Assembly: GCF_014646335.1 (NCBI RefSeq)
Contig: NZ_BMNG01000030.1
Coordinates: 1-52,967 of the forward strand
DNA length: 52,967 nucleotides
Direction of reading: 5' to 3'
DNA from: Streptomyces lasiicapitis
GTDB taxonomy: Bacteria; Actinomycetota; Actinomycetes; Streptomycetales; Streptomycetaceae
Made by a program: the position numbers and the translations under genes. Numbering within the stretch: the first letter of the stretch is position 1; each line of letters begins with the position of its first letter. Shown here piece by piece: positions 35,977-44,723 of the stretch. The notes under the pieces were generated by a model that did no database searches, was not told the DNA's origin, and saw only the letters and a list, made by a program, of their open reading frames with translations.

Positions 35977-37673
35977 CTGCCCCCACTCCCCCGGCCCCCT
36001 GGGCACCCGGCAGCGGCCGCGGTGCGCAAGGCGGCGTACCGCAGATGAGCCAGGAGAAGGAGGAGAAGACGGGCCCCGCCGGGGCCGGGTGGACGCTGAT
36101 GGAGGTGTGTGCCCGTCATGCCGCCGAGCGGGGCGGGCACACGGCCGTCATCTGCGAGGACCGCCGCACCAGTTACGCGTCCCTGCACCGCGACAGCAGC
36201 CGGGCCGCGCACGCCCTGCTCGCGTCCGGCCTCGGGCGCGGCAGCCGGGTGGCCTACCTGGGCCGGGAGAGCGAGCACTACTACACCGCCGTCCTTGCGT
36301 GCGCGAAGGCGGGCGCGGTGATCGTGCCGGTGAACTGGCGACTGACCGCGGGCGAGGTGGCGCACATCCTGGCCGACTCCGGCGCCGAACTGCTTTTCGT
36401 GGACGAGGAGTTCGCCGCCACCGCCGAGCAGGTGCTCTCCGGCGAGGCGGCCGGCGCGCTGCACACCGTGGTGCGCCTGGACGGCAGGGCCGCGGACGGC
36501 GCCCGTGACCGGGGGGCGGGGCTGCGCGCCTGGTACGCCGGTTTTCCCGAGCAGGCTCCGGAGCCGGGCACCGGGGCGGACGACGCGGTGCTGCAGATCT
36601 ACACCAGCGGCACCACCGGCCTGCCCAAGGGTGTGGTCATCGCCCACCGGACGTTCTTCACGCTGCCCGAGGCGATCCGCGCCGCCGGGGCCGGCGGCGG
36701 TGACTGGATCGACTGGCGGGCGACGGACGTCAGCCTGATCTCGCTGCCGGGTTTCGGGATCGCGGGCCTGGGCTGGTTCCTGCACGGGCTGTGCGCGGGG
36801 GCCACCCATGTGGTGATGCCGATGTATGCGGCGGGCGAGGCGGTGCGCCTGATCGGCCAATACGGGGTGACCATCACGTTTGTGGCGCCGGCGATGCTGC
36901 AGATGATGCTGGACGAACGCGGCGTCACCCCGGAGAGTTTCGCGTCCCTGCGCAAGATCGCCTACGGTGCGGCGCCGATCTCACCGTCCCTGCTTCAGCG
37001 CAGCCTTGCGGTGTTCGGCTGCCAGCTGGCCCAGATCTACGCCAGTACCGAGGCGGGCAGCGTCGCGGTGTGCCTGCCGCCGTCCGATCACCGGGTGGGC
37101 AGCGCGCTGCTCAAGGCGGCCGGGAAGGTCTGCCCCGGCAACGACATCAAAATCGTCGACAAGGACGGCAACACACTGGGGCCGGGTGAGATCGGGCAGG
37201 TCTGCATCCGCACCCCGGCCCGCATGCTCGGCTACTGGCGGCGGCCCGAGGCCACCGCGGCCGCGCTCGCGGGAGGCTGGCTGCACATGGGTGATGCCGG
37301 CTATCTCGATGCGGACGGCTATCTGTTCCTGTGCGACCGCATCAACGACACGATCATCGTGGCCGGGCAGAACATCTACCCCGCCGAGGTGGAGAAGCAG
37401 CTCGGCGAGCACCCGGCGGTCGCGGACGCGGCCGTGGTCGGCGTCCCCGACGAACGCTGGGGCGAGGCGGTGCACGCCGCCGTCGTCCTGCGCCCCGGCA
37501 TGGCGGCGCGCCCGCGCGAGCTGCTGCTGTTCCTGCACGGCCGGCTGGCCGACTACAAGATCCCCATCCGCTACCACGTCCTGGACTCGCTGCCCCGCAA
37601 CCCCTCGGGCAAGATCCTGCGCCGCGCGGTGCGCGAACAGCTGGGCCGGAGCCAGACGGCCACACCGGCCTGA
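35973..37673 (+). CDS. AMP-dependent acyl-CoA/acyl-ACP ligase
   Basis: A 566-residue ANL-superfamily ligase. YTSGTTGLPKGV is the P-loop, YASTEAG motif A5, GDAGYLDADGY motif A7 and DRINDTIIVAGQNIYPAEVE A8, and the catalytic lysine lies in PRNPSGKILRR. The intact A10 lysine means full adenylation and thioesterification. The form is that of a fatty or aryl acid ligase rather than an amino acid A domain. It may load a carboxylic acid, such as the azoxy acrylate or a fatty acid, onto CoA or the carrier at 29565. The ATG at 35973 overlaps the PKS stop (ATGA). The first 30 residues are low complexity. Confidence 0.92.
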   Translation: MTAPTPPAPWAPGSGRGAQGGVPQMSQEKEEKTGPAGAGWTLMEVCARHAAERGGHTAVICEDRRTSYASLHRDSSRAAHALLASGLGRGSRVAYLGRESEHYYTAVLACAKAGAVIVPVNWRLTAGEVAHILADSGAELLFVDEEFAATAEQVLSGEAAGALHTVVRLDGRAADGARDRGAGLRAWYAGFPEQAPEPGTGADDAVLQIYTSGTTGLPKGVVIAHRTFFTLPEAIRAAGAGGGDWIDWRATDVSLISLPGFGIAGLGWFLHGLCAGATHVVMPMYAAGEAVRLIGQYGVTITFVAPAMLQMMLDERGVTPESFASLRKIAYGAAPISPSLLQRSLAVFGCQLAQIYASTEAGSVAVCLPPSDHRVGSALLKAAGKVCPGNDIKIVDKDGNTLGPGEIGQVCIRTPARMLGYWRRPEATAAALAGGWLHMGDAGYLDADGYLFLCDRINDTIIVAGQNIYPAEVEKQLGEHPAVADAAVVGVPDERWGEAVHAAVVLRPGMAARPRELLLFLHGRLADYKIPIRYHVLDSLPRNPSGKILRRAVREQLGRSQTATPA

Positions 37674-37675
37674 AC

Positions 37676-37800
37676 CCGGCCCCTCAAGGGCCCCCGTACC
37701 GGACCGCCCCGGCCCTGAACGCCGTACGAACCGTCCCGGCCCTGAACGCCCCGTACCGAACCGCCCCGGCCCCTCGAGGGCCCTCCTACCGACCTGACCC
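37676..37800. repeat. Degenerate repeats in the spacer before the luciferase-like gene
   Basis: Short GC-rich repeats alternate here: CGGCCCTGAACGCC twice, ACCGCCCCGGCCC twice, and two near-identical palindromes built on CCCCTCAAGGGCCC. They make hairpins likely in the operon mRNA. No gene is seen. Confidence 0.6.
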
Positions 37801-37835
37801 GCCCCATCAGTTGACTTCCGAACGGAGTCCGTCCC

Positions 37836-38822
37836 ATGGACACCTCACCGGGCCCTGCACGGGTCGGCGTACTGCTGCCGACCCGGGAGCAGGCCATCAA
37901 CGGCACCTTTGCCGCCGCCCCGCTGCTGGACTTCGCCCGGCAGGCCGAGCAGCTGGGCTTCGACTCGCTGTGGGCGGGCGACTCCCTGACCGCGCGGCCC
38001 CGCCTGGACCCCCTGGTGGTGCTGTCGGCCGCGGCCGCGGTCACCAGCCGCGTCACCCTGGGCACGGCCGCCCTGACCCCCGCCCTTCGCCATCCGCTGA
38101 CCGGCGCGCACCAGGTGGCCAGCCTGGACCACGTGGCCGGCGCCCGTCTCGCGCTCGGCCTGGGCTCGGGTTTCCCGATGCCCGAGACGGAGGAGGAATT
38201 CGCCGCCGTGGGCGCCTCGTTCGCGGGACGTGCGGCACGCCTGGACGAGATCGTCACGCTGTGGCGCCAGGCCTGGAACGCCGGACAGGCGGGCGCGCAG
38301 AGCGATTTCGAGGGCCGGTTCTGGCAGGCCCGCGGTCTTGAGCGGCTGCCCGCGCCGCAGCGGACGGGCGGGCCGCCGCTGTGGCTGGCCGGCAGCGACA
38401 CCCCCCGCGTCCTGGAGCGGGTGGCCCGCCACTACGACGGCTGGATGCCCTTTTTGCCCAGCGCCGTCGACTACGCCGCCGCCTGGCGGCGCATCACCGA
38501 ACTGGCCGCGGCCGCCGGACGGCCCGCGGGCGCGATCACCCCGGCGCTGTATGCCACCCTCACCGTCAACGAAGACCCGGCAGCCGCCCGGGCCGAGCTC
38601 GAGCACTACATCGGGCACTACTACGGGCGCACCCTGGAGCAGATGGCCGCCGTGCAGGCCTATGCCTGGGGCAGCGCCGAGAGCTGCGCCGAGGCGCTGG
38701 CCGCCTATGTGCGCTCCGGCGCCCGGCACCTGATCATCCGCATCGGCTCGCTGGACTGCGCCCCGCAGCTGAAGCTGATCGCCGACGTGGTGCTGCCCCA
38801 CCTGAAGGAGGCCTCCCGGTGA
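37836..38822 (+). CDS. Luciferase-like monooxygenase (FMN or F420 dependent)
   Basis: A 328-residue TIM-barrel protein of the bacterial luciferase superfamily. Typical segments are LLDFARQAEQLGFDSLWAGDSL, VTLGTAALTPALRHP and GARLALGLGSGFPM, and GPPLWLAGSDTPRVLERVARHYDGWMP closes the barrel. Enzymes of this group in PKS/NRPS clusters often do hydroxylation, N-oxygenation or Baeyer-Villiger reactions. It could add oxygen to the polyketide part, or be a second N-oxygenase. The GTG reading of the next gene overlaps its stop by four bases. Confidence 0.9.
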   Translation: MDTSPGPARVGVLLPTREQAINGTFAAAPLLDFARQAEQLGFDSLWAGDSLTARPRLDPLVVLSAAAAVTSRVTLGTAALTPALRHPLTGAHQVASLDHVAGARLALGLGSGFPMPETEEEFAAVGASFAGRAARLDEIVTLWRQAWNAGQAGAQSDFEGRFWQARGLERLPAPQRTGGPPLWLAGSDTPRVLERVARHYDGWMPFLPSAVDYAAAWRRITELAAAAGRPAGAITPALYATLTVNEDPAAARAELEHYIGHYYGRTLEQMAAVQAYAWGSAESCAEALAAYVRSGARHLIIRIGSLDCAPQLKLIADVVLPHLKEASR

Positions 38823-39610
38823 GCGGCTACGGCCAGGACATGTCGACGGCAGGCTCCTGGTTCCACCCCGTCCAGGCCGACCCCGCGGCGAGCGTCCGGC
38901 TGTTTCTGCTGCCGCACGCGGGCAGCGGCGCCATCATCTACCGGGACTGGCCCACCCTGCTGCCCGACGACATCACCGCGCAGGCCGTCACCCTGCCCGG
39001 CCGCCACAACCGGCGCGAGGAAGAGACCTTCGAGGACTTCGAGCCGCTGCTCGACGGTCTGTACGAGGCGGTCCTGGACGAGCTCGACGACGACCGCCCC
39101 TTCGCGATCTTCGGTCACTGCCTGGGCGCCCAGCTCGGCTTCCGGGTGGCGGTGCGGCTCAAGGAGGAGGGCGAGCGCCAGCCGCTGCTGCTCGGCATGT
39201 CCGGCTGGTCGCCGATCGGCTTCTTCAAGCCCACCGAGGAACAGAGCCGGATGCCCGACGACGAGATGCTGCAGTGGATAAAGAAGCTGGGCTCGTTTCC
39301 CGCCGAGGTCTACGACAACCCCGACATGCTCGCCCTCATCGTGCCCGCGCTCCGCGCCGACCTGCGCGTCTCGGCGCAGTACGAGGACGACGGCGCGGGC
39401 GTGTCCTGCCCGCTGGCCTCCTACGGCGGCGACAGCGACCCGCTGCAGGAGGCCCCCGACGCGATGACCCACTGGGCCGCCCGCAGCCCCCACTACCTGG
39501 GCCACCGCGGCTTTCCCGGCGGCCACTTCTACATCGACAACCACTCCCTGGCCCTGACCACGGACTTCTGCCGCCACCTGCGCCGCCTGGCCGCGCAACC
39601 GGCCAACTGA
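38819..39610 (+). CDS. Type II thioesterase with a cysteine nucleophile
   Basis: A 263-residue alpha/beta hydrolase of the GrsT-like type II thioesterase family. It begins RLFLLPHAGSGAIIYRDW as expected, and the late GGHFYI carries the catalytic His. The nucleophile elbow is FGHCLGAQ, so Cys (about residue 101) replaces the usual Ser. Cys-type thioesterases are known among offloading domains that make strained or less usual products. It may release or edit the PKS-bound chain. The GTG at 38819 is coupled to the luciferase-like gene behind AAGGAGG. Confidence 0.9.
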   Translation: MSGYGQDMSTAGSWFHPVQADPAASVRLFLLPHAGSGAIIYRDWPTLLPDDITAQAVTLPGRHNRREEETFEDFEPLLDGLYEAVLDELDDDRPFAIFGHCLGAQLGFRVAVRLKEEGERQPLLLGMSGWSPIGFFKPTEEQSRMPDDEMLQWIKKLGSFPAEVYDNPDMLALIVPALRADLRVSAQYEDDGAGVSCPLASYGGDSDPLQEAPDAMTHWAARSPHYLGHRGFPGGHFYIDNHSLALTTDFCRHLRRLAAQPAN

Positions 39611-39681
39611 GCACCCGGCCAGGGCACTTGACCCCGCCACTCCCCTGCCCCCCCGCCCCGTCTGTCATCTGGTAGGTCACC

Positions 39682-40512
39682 ATGCCCCTGTTCACCGTCA
39701 AGGACGGCACCCAGCTGCACTACGAGGACTGGGGGACGGGCCGGCCCGTCATCCTGCTGACCTCGGCCACCATGAACTCCCGCATGTGGGAGTTCCAGGC
39801 CCCCTACCTCGCCGGGCAGGGGCTGCGCTGCATCCTGCCCGACCGGCGCGGCTTCGGCCGCTCCGAACGGCCCTGGGACGGCTACGACTACGACACCCTG
39901 GCCGACGACCTCGCCGCCCTCATCGACCACCTCGCGCTGTCCGACGTCACCCTGGTCGGCTACGCCATGGGCGGCGGCGAGGCCGTGCGCTACCTGGCCC
40001 GCCACGGCTCGCAGCAGGTGGCCCGCCTGGCCCTGGTGTGCTCCACCACCCCCTACCTGCTGCGCGCGCCGGACAACCCCGACGGCATCGAGGCGGCCGT
40101 CCTGGAAGAGGCCGTTGCCGCGATCACCGCCGACCGGGCCGCCTACATGGCCCAGTGCGCCGTCCTGTTCTTCGGCGGCTCCCAGGCCACACCGGACTCG
40201 CTGCCCCTGTCGCCGCAGCTGGTGGACTTCATGACCCGTCAGGCCCTGGACGGCTCCCTGCGCGCCACCGTGGAGATCACCCGCACCCTGTTCACCGAGG
40301 ACCTGCGCGCGGACCTGTGCGCCGTCGACGTACCCACCCTGATCGTCCACGGCGAAGCCGACCCCACCGCGCCCCTGGAACTGTGCGCGCACCGCAGCGC
40401 CTGCCTGATCCCCGGCAGCCGCACCGTGGTCTACGAGGGCGCCGCACACGGCCTGTTCGCCACCCACGCCGACCGCCTGAACACCGAACTCCTGCAATTC
40501 GCCACCCAATAG
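39682..40512 (+). CDS. Alpha/beta hydrolase-fold protein with Ala in place of the nucleophile
   Basis: A 276-residue protein closely resembling cofactor-free haloperoxidases/esterases (SATMNSRMWEFQAPYLAGQGLRCILPDRRGFGRS, then VHGEADPTAP with the acid and GAAHGLFATH with the His). The elbow reads LVGYAMGGGE, with Ala (about residue 95) where Ser is expected. It cannot form the normal acyl enzyme. It may bind or reshape a substrate by acid-base catalysis, as in some non-hydrolytic members, or be a binding protein. It is the last plus-strand gene of the PKS block. Confidence 0.88.
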   Translation: MPLFTVKDGTQLHYEDWGTGRPVILLTSATMNSRMWEFQAPYLAGQGLRCILPDRRGFGRSERPWDGYDYDTLADDLAALIDHLALSDVTLVGYAMGGGEAVRYLARHGSQQVARLALVCSTTPYLLRAPDNPDGIEAAVLEEAVAAITADRAAYMAQCAVLFFGGSQATPDSLPLSPQLVDFMTRQALDGSLRATVEITRTLFTEDLRADLCAVDVPTLIVHGEADPTAPLELCAHRSACLIPGSRTVVYEGAAHGLFATHADRLNTELLQFATQ

Positions 40513-40549
40513 CCCCCACTGCCCCGGGCCGCCCCGGGCACACCAAGGA

Positions 40550-40595
40550 CGCCGCGCCCGCACCACCCGGTCCCCGGGGTGGTGCGGGCGCGGCG
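40550..40595. terminator. Very strong bidirectional terminator
   Basis: A perfect 19-bp stem (40550-40568 with 40577-40595) with an 8-base loop, between the alpha/beta hydrolase gene (plus) and a membrane protein gene (minus). Confidence 0.85.
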
Positions 40596-40621
40596 CTGTC
40601 GCCCGCCCGATGATCCGGGCT

Positions 40622-41056
40622 CTAGCCGTGGGCCTTGCGCAGCGCGCCGAGCTGGAGAGCGGCGAAGGCGGCCACCACGAGCGCCTGCAGCGGAATCCAC
40701 ACCAGGCCCGCCGTGGAGGGCTCCAGCCAGCCCAGGACGAGGGCGGCGACGCCGGCCACCGCCCACAGCACGTTGACCTCGATGACCGCCTTGGTCGCCG
40801 CGGCCGAGGGCACCGGCCGGGCCGCCAGGACGGCCACCAGGACGCCGTAGACGGCCAGGAAGGCGCCGGTGGCGCGCAGGAAGGCGCTGTCGACGTCGAG
40901 CAGCCGGCCCACGGGGCCGGCGGCGAGCAGGTAGATCAGGCCGTTGGCCCCGGTCACCGCGGCGTCCAGCGCGAGGAACAGACGCAGCGGCCCGGCCGCG
41001 GCCGCCGTGCCCGCGGCCGGGCCGGTGGTGGTCCCCGTGGCCTGGTTCGTCGTCAT
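40622..41056 (-). CDS. Small four-helix membrane protein of unknown function
   Basis: A 144-residue protein with a 24-residue polar start and four hydrophobic segments (LFLALDAAVTGANGLIYLLAAG, ATGAFLAVYGVLVAVLAA, VNVLWAVAGVAALVLGWL and GLVWIPLQALVVAAFAALQLGAL). I recognise no enzyme motif. A SARP box at 41101-41132 puts it in the pathway regulon. It could help in self-protection, transport or membrane placing of the pathway. ATG at 41056 behind GGGAGAG. Confidence 0.78.
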   Translation of the reverse strand: MTTNQATGTTTGPAAGTAAAAGPLRLFLALDAAVTGANGLIYLLAAGPVGRLLDVDSAFLRATGAFLAVYGVLVAVLAARPVPSAAATKAVIEVNVLWAVAGVAALVLGWLEPSTAGLVWIPLQALVVAAFAALQLGALRKAHG

Positions 41057-41100
41057 GATTTCTCTCCCGGTCCTCTTTGGGGGTGGGTGTCGCTGTGGCG

Positions 41101-41132
41101 ACGCTGCCACGGGTCTCTGACCAGCGCCTGAC
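41101..41132 (-). promoter_or_regulatory. SARP-type box for the small membrane protein
   Basis: On the minus strand GTCAGGC (41126-41132) and GTCAGAG (41115-41121) are 11 bp apart, then 8 bp, then CAGCGT (41101-41106). Confidence 0.6.
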
Positions 41133-41172
41133 ACTGCCCTCGCACGCACGGCACGCACCGCTCCACCGGCCC

Positions 41173-41215
41173 GCCAGGCGGGCGTCAGCCGCGTATCAGC
41201 AGGTGCTGGCATGCT
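41173..41215 (+). promoter_or_regulatory. SARP-type box driving the second tRNA-like gene
   Basis: GCCAGGC (41173-41179), GTCAGCC (41184-41190) and ATCAGCA (41195-41201) are spaced 11 bp, then 8 bp, then CATGCT (41210-41215). The only plus-strand feature downstream is the tRNA-like gene at 41285, followed by a terminator. So this box appears to serve the tRNA alone. Confidence 0.65.
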
Positions 41216-41284
41216 CGTTGTTGTCGGAAGGGAAGAGGGAACGGAACACCGGGAAACCGGAACCGCCCCCCTACTGGACGGCAG

Positions 41285-41374
<90 letters not shown>

Positions 41375-41391
41375 CGAGGTGACCCTCGCAG

Positions 41392-41424
41392 GAAGACCGG
41401 CCCCGCAGCAGGGGGCCGGTCTTC
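41392..41424 (+). terminator. Terminator of the second tRNA-like gene
   Basis: A perfect 13-bp stem (41392-41404 with 41412-41424) with a 7-base loop, starting 20 bases after the tRNA-like sequence. Confidence 0.85.
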
Positions 41425-41541
41425 GTGCTGTGCACGTGCTTGATGCGTAGGGCGGCGGTACGCGCGGGTGGCACACCTGCGAAACGGGCGGCCCCCGTAA
41501 CGTGCCCTGGGGAGCCGCCCGTTGCCGCGCCGCGGCGCCGC

Positions 41542-42477
41542 TCACGCCAGCGGGCCCTCGGTGTCCCGGCGCGCCGTCCACCGGGTGTCCTGGGGGCGGC
41601 GCAGCAGCGCCTCGGCCATGCCCTCGTCCAGCATGGTGCGGGCGGCGACGTCGACCGCGTCGTCGAAGCCGAGGTCGACCAGCGCGACGCTGACCGTGTA
41701 CTGGCCGGCCACCGACCAGGTGCAGAAACTCCACTCGTCGCCCGAGCCCGGCGTGCCGTCGGGGCGCAGCACCTGCACGCGCCGGGCGCCGGGGGCGAAG
41801 CCGAACTCGGTGAAACGGAAGCGCAAGCCCTGGCCGATCGCCTTGCTGTAGGCCTCTTTGAGGGTCCACAGCCGTACCAGGGCGGTGTTGCGTGCCTGTT
41901 CCCCGGCCTGGGCAAGCAGTTCGGTCTCGTGCGGGGTGCAGATCTGGCGCTCCACCGCCGAGCCGCGCAGGCGGCGGCTGGAGAGTTCGGCGTCCACGCC
42001 GATCCAGCCGCGCCGGGTGATGCCGACGACCAGCAGGTCGGCGGTGTGGCTGAGGCTGATGTCGACCTGGTCGCAGCCGCGCAGGTAGGGGCGCCCGCCG
42101 GGCTTGTAGGCCAGGTCGATGTCGGCGGGGCGGGCCTCCAGGACGGCTGCGGCGGCGTACTTCAGCAGCAGCCGCGAGGCCAGGAAGCGGCCGCGTACGT
42201 CTTCGTTGGTCATCTGCGCGAAGCGTTCCCAGTCCCGGCCCAGCAGCGCCGGCAGCGCGGAACCCGCGCCGGAGCCCGTGTCAGCACCTGTGCCGTCGGT
42301 GTCGGTGTCGGGCTGGAAGTCGCTGAGCCAGTCGTCCAGGCGGGCGAAGACCACCACGCTGCCCCGCTCGGCCAGTTCACGGCGCACCGTGTGCCAGGGG
42401 CCCTGGGGTGTCACCTGCAGCGGCTCGGCGATGGCGGTCGAGGCGGGCAGCACCGCGGACGCCCCACCCGTCGTCAC
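41542..42477 (-). CDS. Sfp-type 4'-phosphopantetheinyl transferase
   Basis: A 311-residue Sfp/AcpT-type enzyme. WIGVDAEL is the Mg/CoA-binding GVDxE motif and LWTLKEAYSKAIGQGL is the WxxKEAxxKxxG motif. VDISLSHTADLLVVG adds the conserved S-H. It would convert all carrier proteins here to holo form. An Asp/Thr/Gly-rich insert (TDTDGTGADTGSGAG) sits near residue 65. The start at 42477 overlaps the preceding carrier gene by four bases (ATGA), so it is the third gene of a minus-strand operon. Confidence 0.93.
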   Translation of the reverse strand: MTTGGASAVLPASTAIAEPLQVTPQGPWHTVRRELAERGSVVVFARLDDWLSDFQPDTDTDGTGADTGSGAGSALPALLGRDWERFAQMTNEDVRGRFLASRLLLKYAAAAVLEARPADIDLAYKPGGRPYLRGCDQVDISLSHTADLLVVGITRRGWIGVDAELSSRRLRGSAVERQICTPHETELLAQAGEQARNTALVRLWTLKEAYSKAIGQGLRFRFTEFGFAPGARRVQVLRPDGTPGSGDEWSFCTWSVAGQYTVSVALVDLGFDDAVDVAARTMLDEGMAEALLRRPQDTRWTARRDTEGPLA

Positions 42478-42797
42478 GCCGCGTTCCCCTCAGCCCCCAC
42501 AGCCTGCGCGGGCTGTACGGCCTCCGCGGGCTGTACGGCAGCCTGCGCGGGCTCCGTGGCGGTGCGCAGCAGGTCGGTCAGGGAGCCGATGTCGGCCATG
42601 CCGCCCACCATGTCGGGCAGCGGCAGCTCGCCCAGGGCCGGGCGGCGCTCCTGGAGGCGGTCCACCAGCTCGATGAGCATCAGGGAGTCGAAGCCCAGGT
42701 CCTCATAGAGGCGGCTGTGTTCACCGGCCGGCGCCATGCCCGTCTCCAGCGCCGTGACGACGTCGTCGGCGACCCGGTCCAGCAGCAGTTCACTCAT
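42474..42797 (-). CDS. Acyl carrier protein with a repetitive tail
   Basis: A 107-residue carrier with the modified serine in LYEDLGFDSLMLIELVDRLQE. The last 25 residues are a Pro/Ala/Val/Gln repeat (AQAAVQPAEAVQPAQAV) that looks like a flexible tail. It lies between the large acyl-CoA-dehydrogenase-like gene and the phosphopantetheinyl transferase, and probably carries the substrate of the former. ATG at 42797; GAGGAC site upstream. Confidence 0.92.
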   Translation of the reverse strand: MSELLLDRVADDVVTALETGMAPAGEHSRLYEDLGFDSLMLIELVDRLQERRPALGELPLPDMVGGMADIGSLTDLLRTATEPAQAAVQPAEAVQPAQAVGAEGNAA

Positions 42798-42851
42798 GGT
42801 GTCCTCCAGGACGTGCGGTTCATGCGGTACGTGGTGGTGCTCACGCGGGGG

Positions 42852-44654
42852 TCAGGCGGCCAGCGGGGTGTCGTACAGGTCGAAGCTGGAGGCCTGGGTG
42901 AAGCGGCGGGTCAGTTCGGTGAAGACCTCGGCCTCGGGGCCGGGCGCGTGGGCGGGGGTGCCCAGGCCCAGGCGGGTGCAGATGCGCAGCAGGGCGGTGA
43001 TCAGCCAGTGCGGGGCGGCCAGGAAGGTGTCGGCGCTGCCTTGCTGGTGGCGCCAGACGCCCAGGCAGGCGGCGGCGGCCAGCAGGAGGGTGTAGCGGTC
43101 GGCCAGTGCGTAGGTGTGCGGGTTGGCCAGGGAGTGCCGGCTCAAGGGGGCAAGGGCGGCGCAGGCTTCGCGCAGCCGGCGCAGTTCGCCGGTCAGCCGG
43201 CCGGCCAGGGTGTGCAGCAGGGCGGCGTGTTCGCCCGCGGCGGCGGTGTCCAGGCTCTGGGCGGCGGCGAGTTCGGCGCACAGCACGTCGGCGGCTGCCG
43301 GGTTGCCCAGGCGGGTGAAGTCCAGGGCGGGCAGGTCCTCGCGCAGGGTGAACAGGGCGGCATCGCCGGGGGCGCTGGTGAGCCAGGAGCGGCGGGCCAG
43401 GGCGGACAGTTCGGGGCTGATGGTGGACAGCGCGGCCGCCGCCCCGGCGTGGCCGAGGCTGGTGACGGGCAGGTCGCGTACGTGTTTTTGGAAGATGCCG
43501 AACTCGCCGTCGCGTACGTAGATGCGCGAGCCGAGCAGGACGGAGAGTTCGTGTACGGCGTCGTGGAGCAGGATGGGCAGCAGGTATTTGGTGGCGGCGG
43601 CGTAGACGCCGGTGATGCCCAGGGCCAGGCCGGCCGCGCGGGTGCTCGCCAGGGCGAGGCTGTCGCAGATCAGCAGGTCGGTGAAGGCGCCGGCCAGGGT
43701 GCGCCGGGCCTGCGGGTTGCGCCCCACGGGGCGGCCGCCGACGCCGTGCAGGTCGGCGAAGCGCAGGGCGGTGCGCAGGGCGGTGTCGGCGCCGCCCAGC
43801 ACCATCGAGGGCAGTACGGAGCGGGTGAAGGCGAAGGAGCGCAGGGCCAGTTCGACGCCCTCGCCCTCCTCGCCCAGCAGGCTGTCCTCGGGGACGGGGC
43901 AGTCGGTGAACTCCAGGCCTGTCATGGGGCAGCCGCGCATGCCGACCATGGGGTAGCGCTCGAGGTCGCGGACATGGCGGGCGGGCAGGTGTTCGCGGTC
44001 GAGCAGGAGGGTGGAGTGGGCGCGGCCGGCGCCGTCTGCGTCGGCGGAGGTGCGGCAGACGATGACCAGGCCGCGGGCGCGGTCGGCGTTGATGATGACC
44101 CGCTTGGAGCCGCGCAGCACCCGCCCGCCCCCGCTGGTGCGGGGCGGGGTGAGGGTGAATTCGTCGCGCAGGAAGGCGTTGCCGTGCGCCAGTTCGCGAA
44201 AGGACACCGCCAGGCGGCCGCCGTCAAGGAGGAGGCGGGCGGCCCAGCGCTGCTGGGCGCGGCTGCCGGCGGCCCATACCGAGGCGCCGGCCAGGACGGA
44301 GAAGGCGCCGTATCCGGTGCCCAGGGCCTGGTCGCGGCGGAAGACCGTGCGCAGGACGCGGGCCAGGGTGTCGGCGCGTACCAGGCGTCCGCCCAGGGCG
44401 GCGGGCACGAACTCGGCGTTGAGGTCGAGGCCGTCCAGGAGCTGTTCGGCCTCGGCCTGGGGCACGGCGCGGGCGTCGGCGTCCAAGATCCCTGCGTGTC
44501 CCAGGGGGTTGGCCGGGTCCCAGGGGTCGCCGAAGCGGCGTTCCAGGTCGGCGACGCGGGCGGCGGCGGCCGCCTCGGAGGTCAGGGGGTCTGCCACCCG
44601 CGGCCGGCCGGCCGGCTGCTGATCGTGGGATACGGCGAGCGTCGTTACTGCCAT
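42852..44654 (-). CDS. Large acyl-CoA/acyl-ACP dehydrogenase-like flavoprotein
   Basis: A 600-residue member of the acyl-CoA dehydrogenase superfamily. AVSFRELAHGNAFLRDEF, VLRGSKRVIINADRARGLVIVCRT and VGMRGCPMTGLEFTDCPVPEDSLLGEEGEGVELAL follow the family's order of middle beta domain and substrate loop. The C-terminal 200 residues are an extension beyond the usual 380. With the carrier gene 54 bases downstream it may introduce a double bond into an ACP-bound chain, or act as a second flavin oxygenase. A candidate SARP box precedes it. Confidence 0.85.
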   Translation of the reverse strand: MAVTTLAVSHDQQPAGRPRVADPLTSEAAAAARVADLERRFGDPWDPANPLGHAGILDADARAVPQAEAEQLLDGLDLNAEFVPAALGGRLVRADTLARVLRTVFRRDQALGTGYGAFSVLAGASVWAAGSRAQQRWAARLLLDGGRLAVSFRELAHGNAFLRDEFTLTPPRTSGGGRVLRGSKRVIINADRARGLVIVCRTSADADGAGRAHSTLLLDREHLPARHVRDLERYPMVGMRGCPMTGLEFTDCPVPEDSLLGEEGEGVELALRSFAFTRSVLPSMVLGGADTALRTALRFADLHGVGGRPVGRNPQARRTLAGAFTDLLICDSLALASTRAAGLALGITGVYAAATKYLLPILLHDAVHELSVLLGSRIYVRDGEFGIFQKHVRDLPVTSLGHAGAAAALSTISPELSALARRSWLTSAPGDAALFTLREDLPALDFTRLGNPAAADVLCAELAAAQSLDTAAAGEHAALLHTLAGRLTGELRRLREACAALAPLSRHSLANPHTYALADRYTLLLAAAACLGVWRHQQGSADTFLAAPHWLITALLRICTRLGLGTPAHAPGPEAEVFTELTRRFTQASSFDLYDTPLAA

Positions 44655-44723
44655 GGGTGCGCCACCTTCCGCCGGGCAGGGCCCGCCGCGTGCGCGGCAG
44701 TCCTCACCAACCTTGTACGGCCG

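Noticed and set aside
29851..36006. A 2051-codon minus-strand open frame
   Set aside because: Antisense of the PKS, which has all domain motifs on the plus strand.
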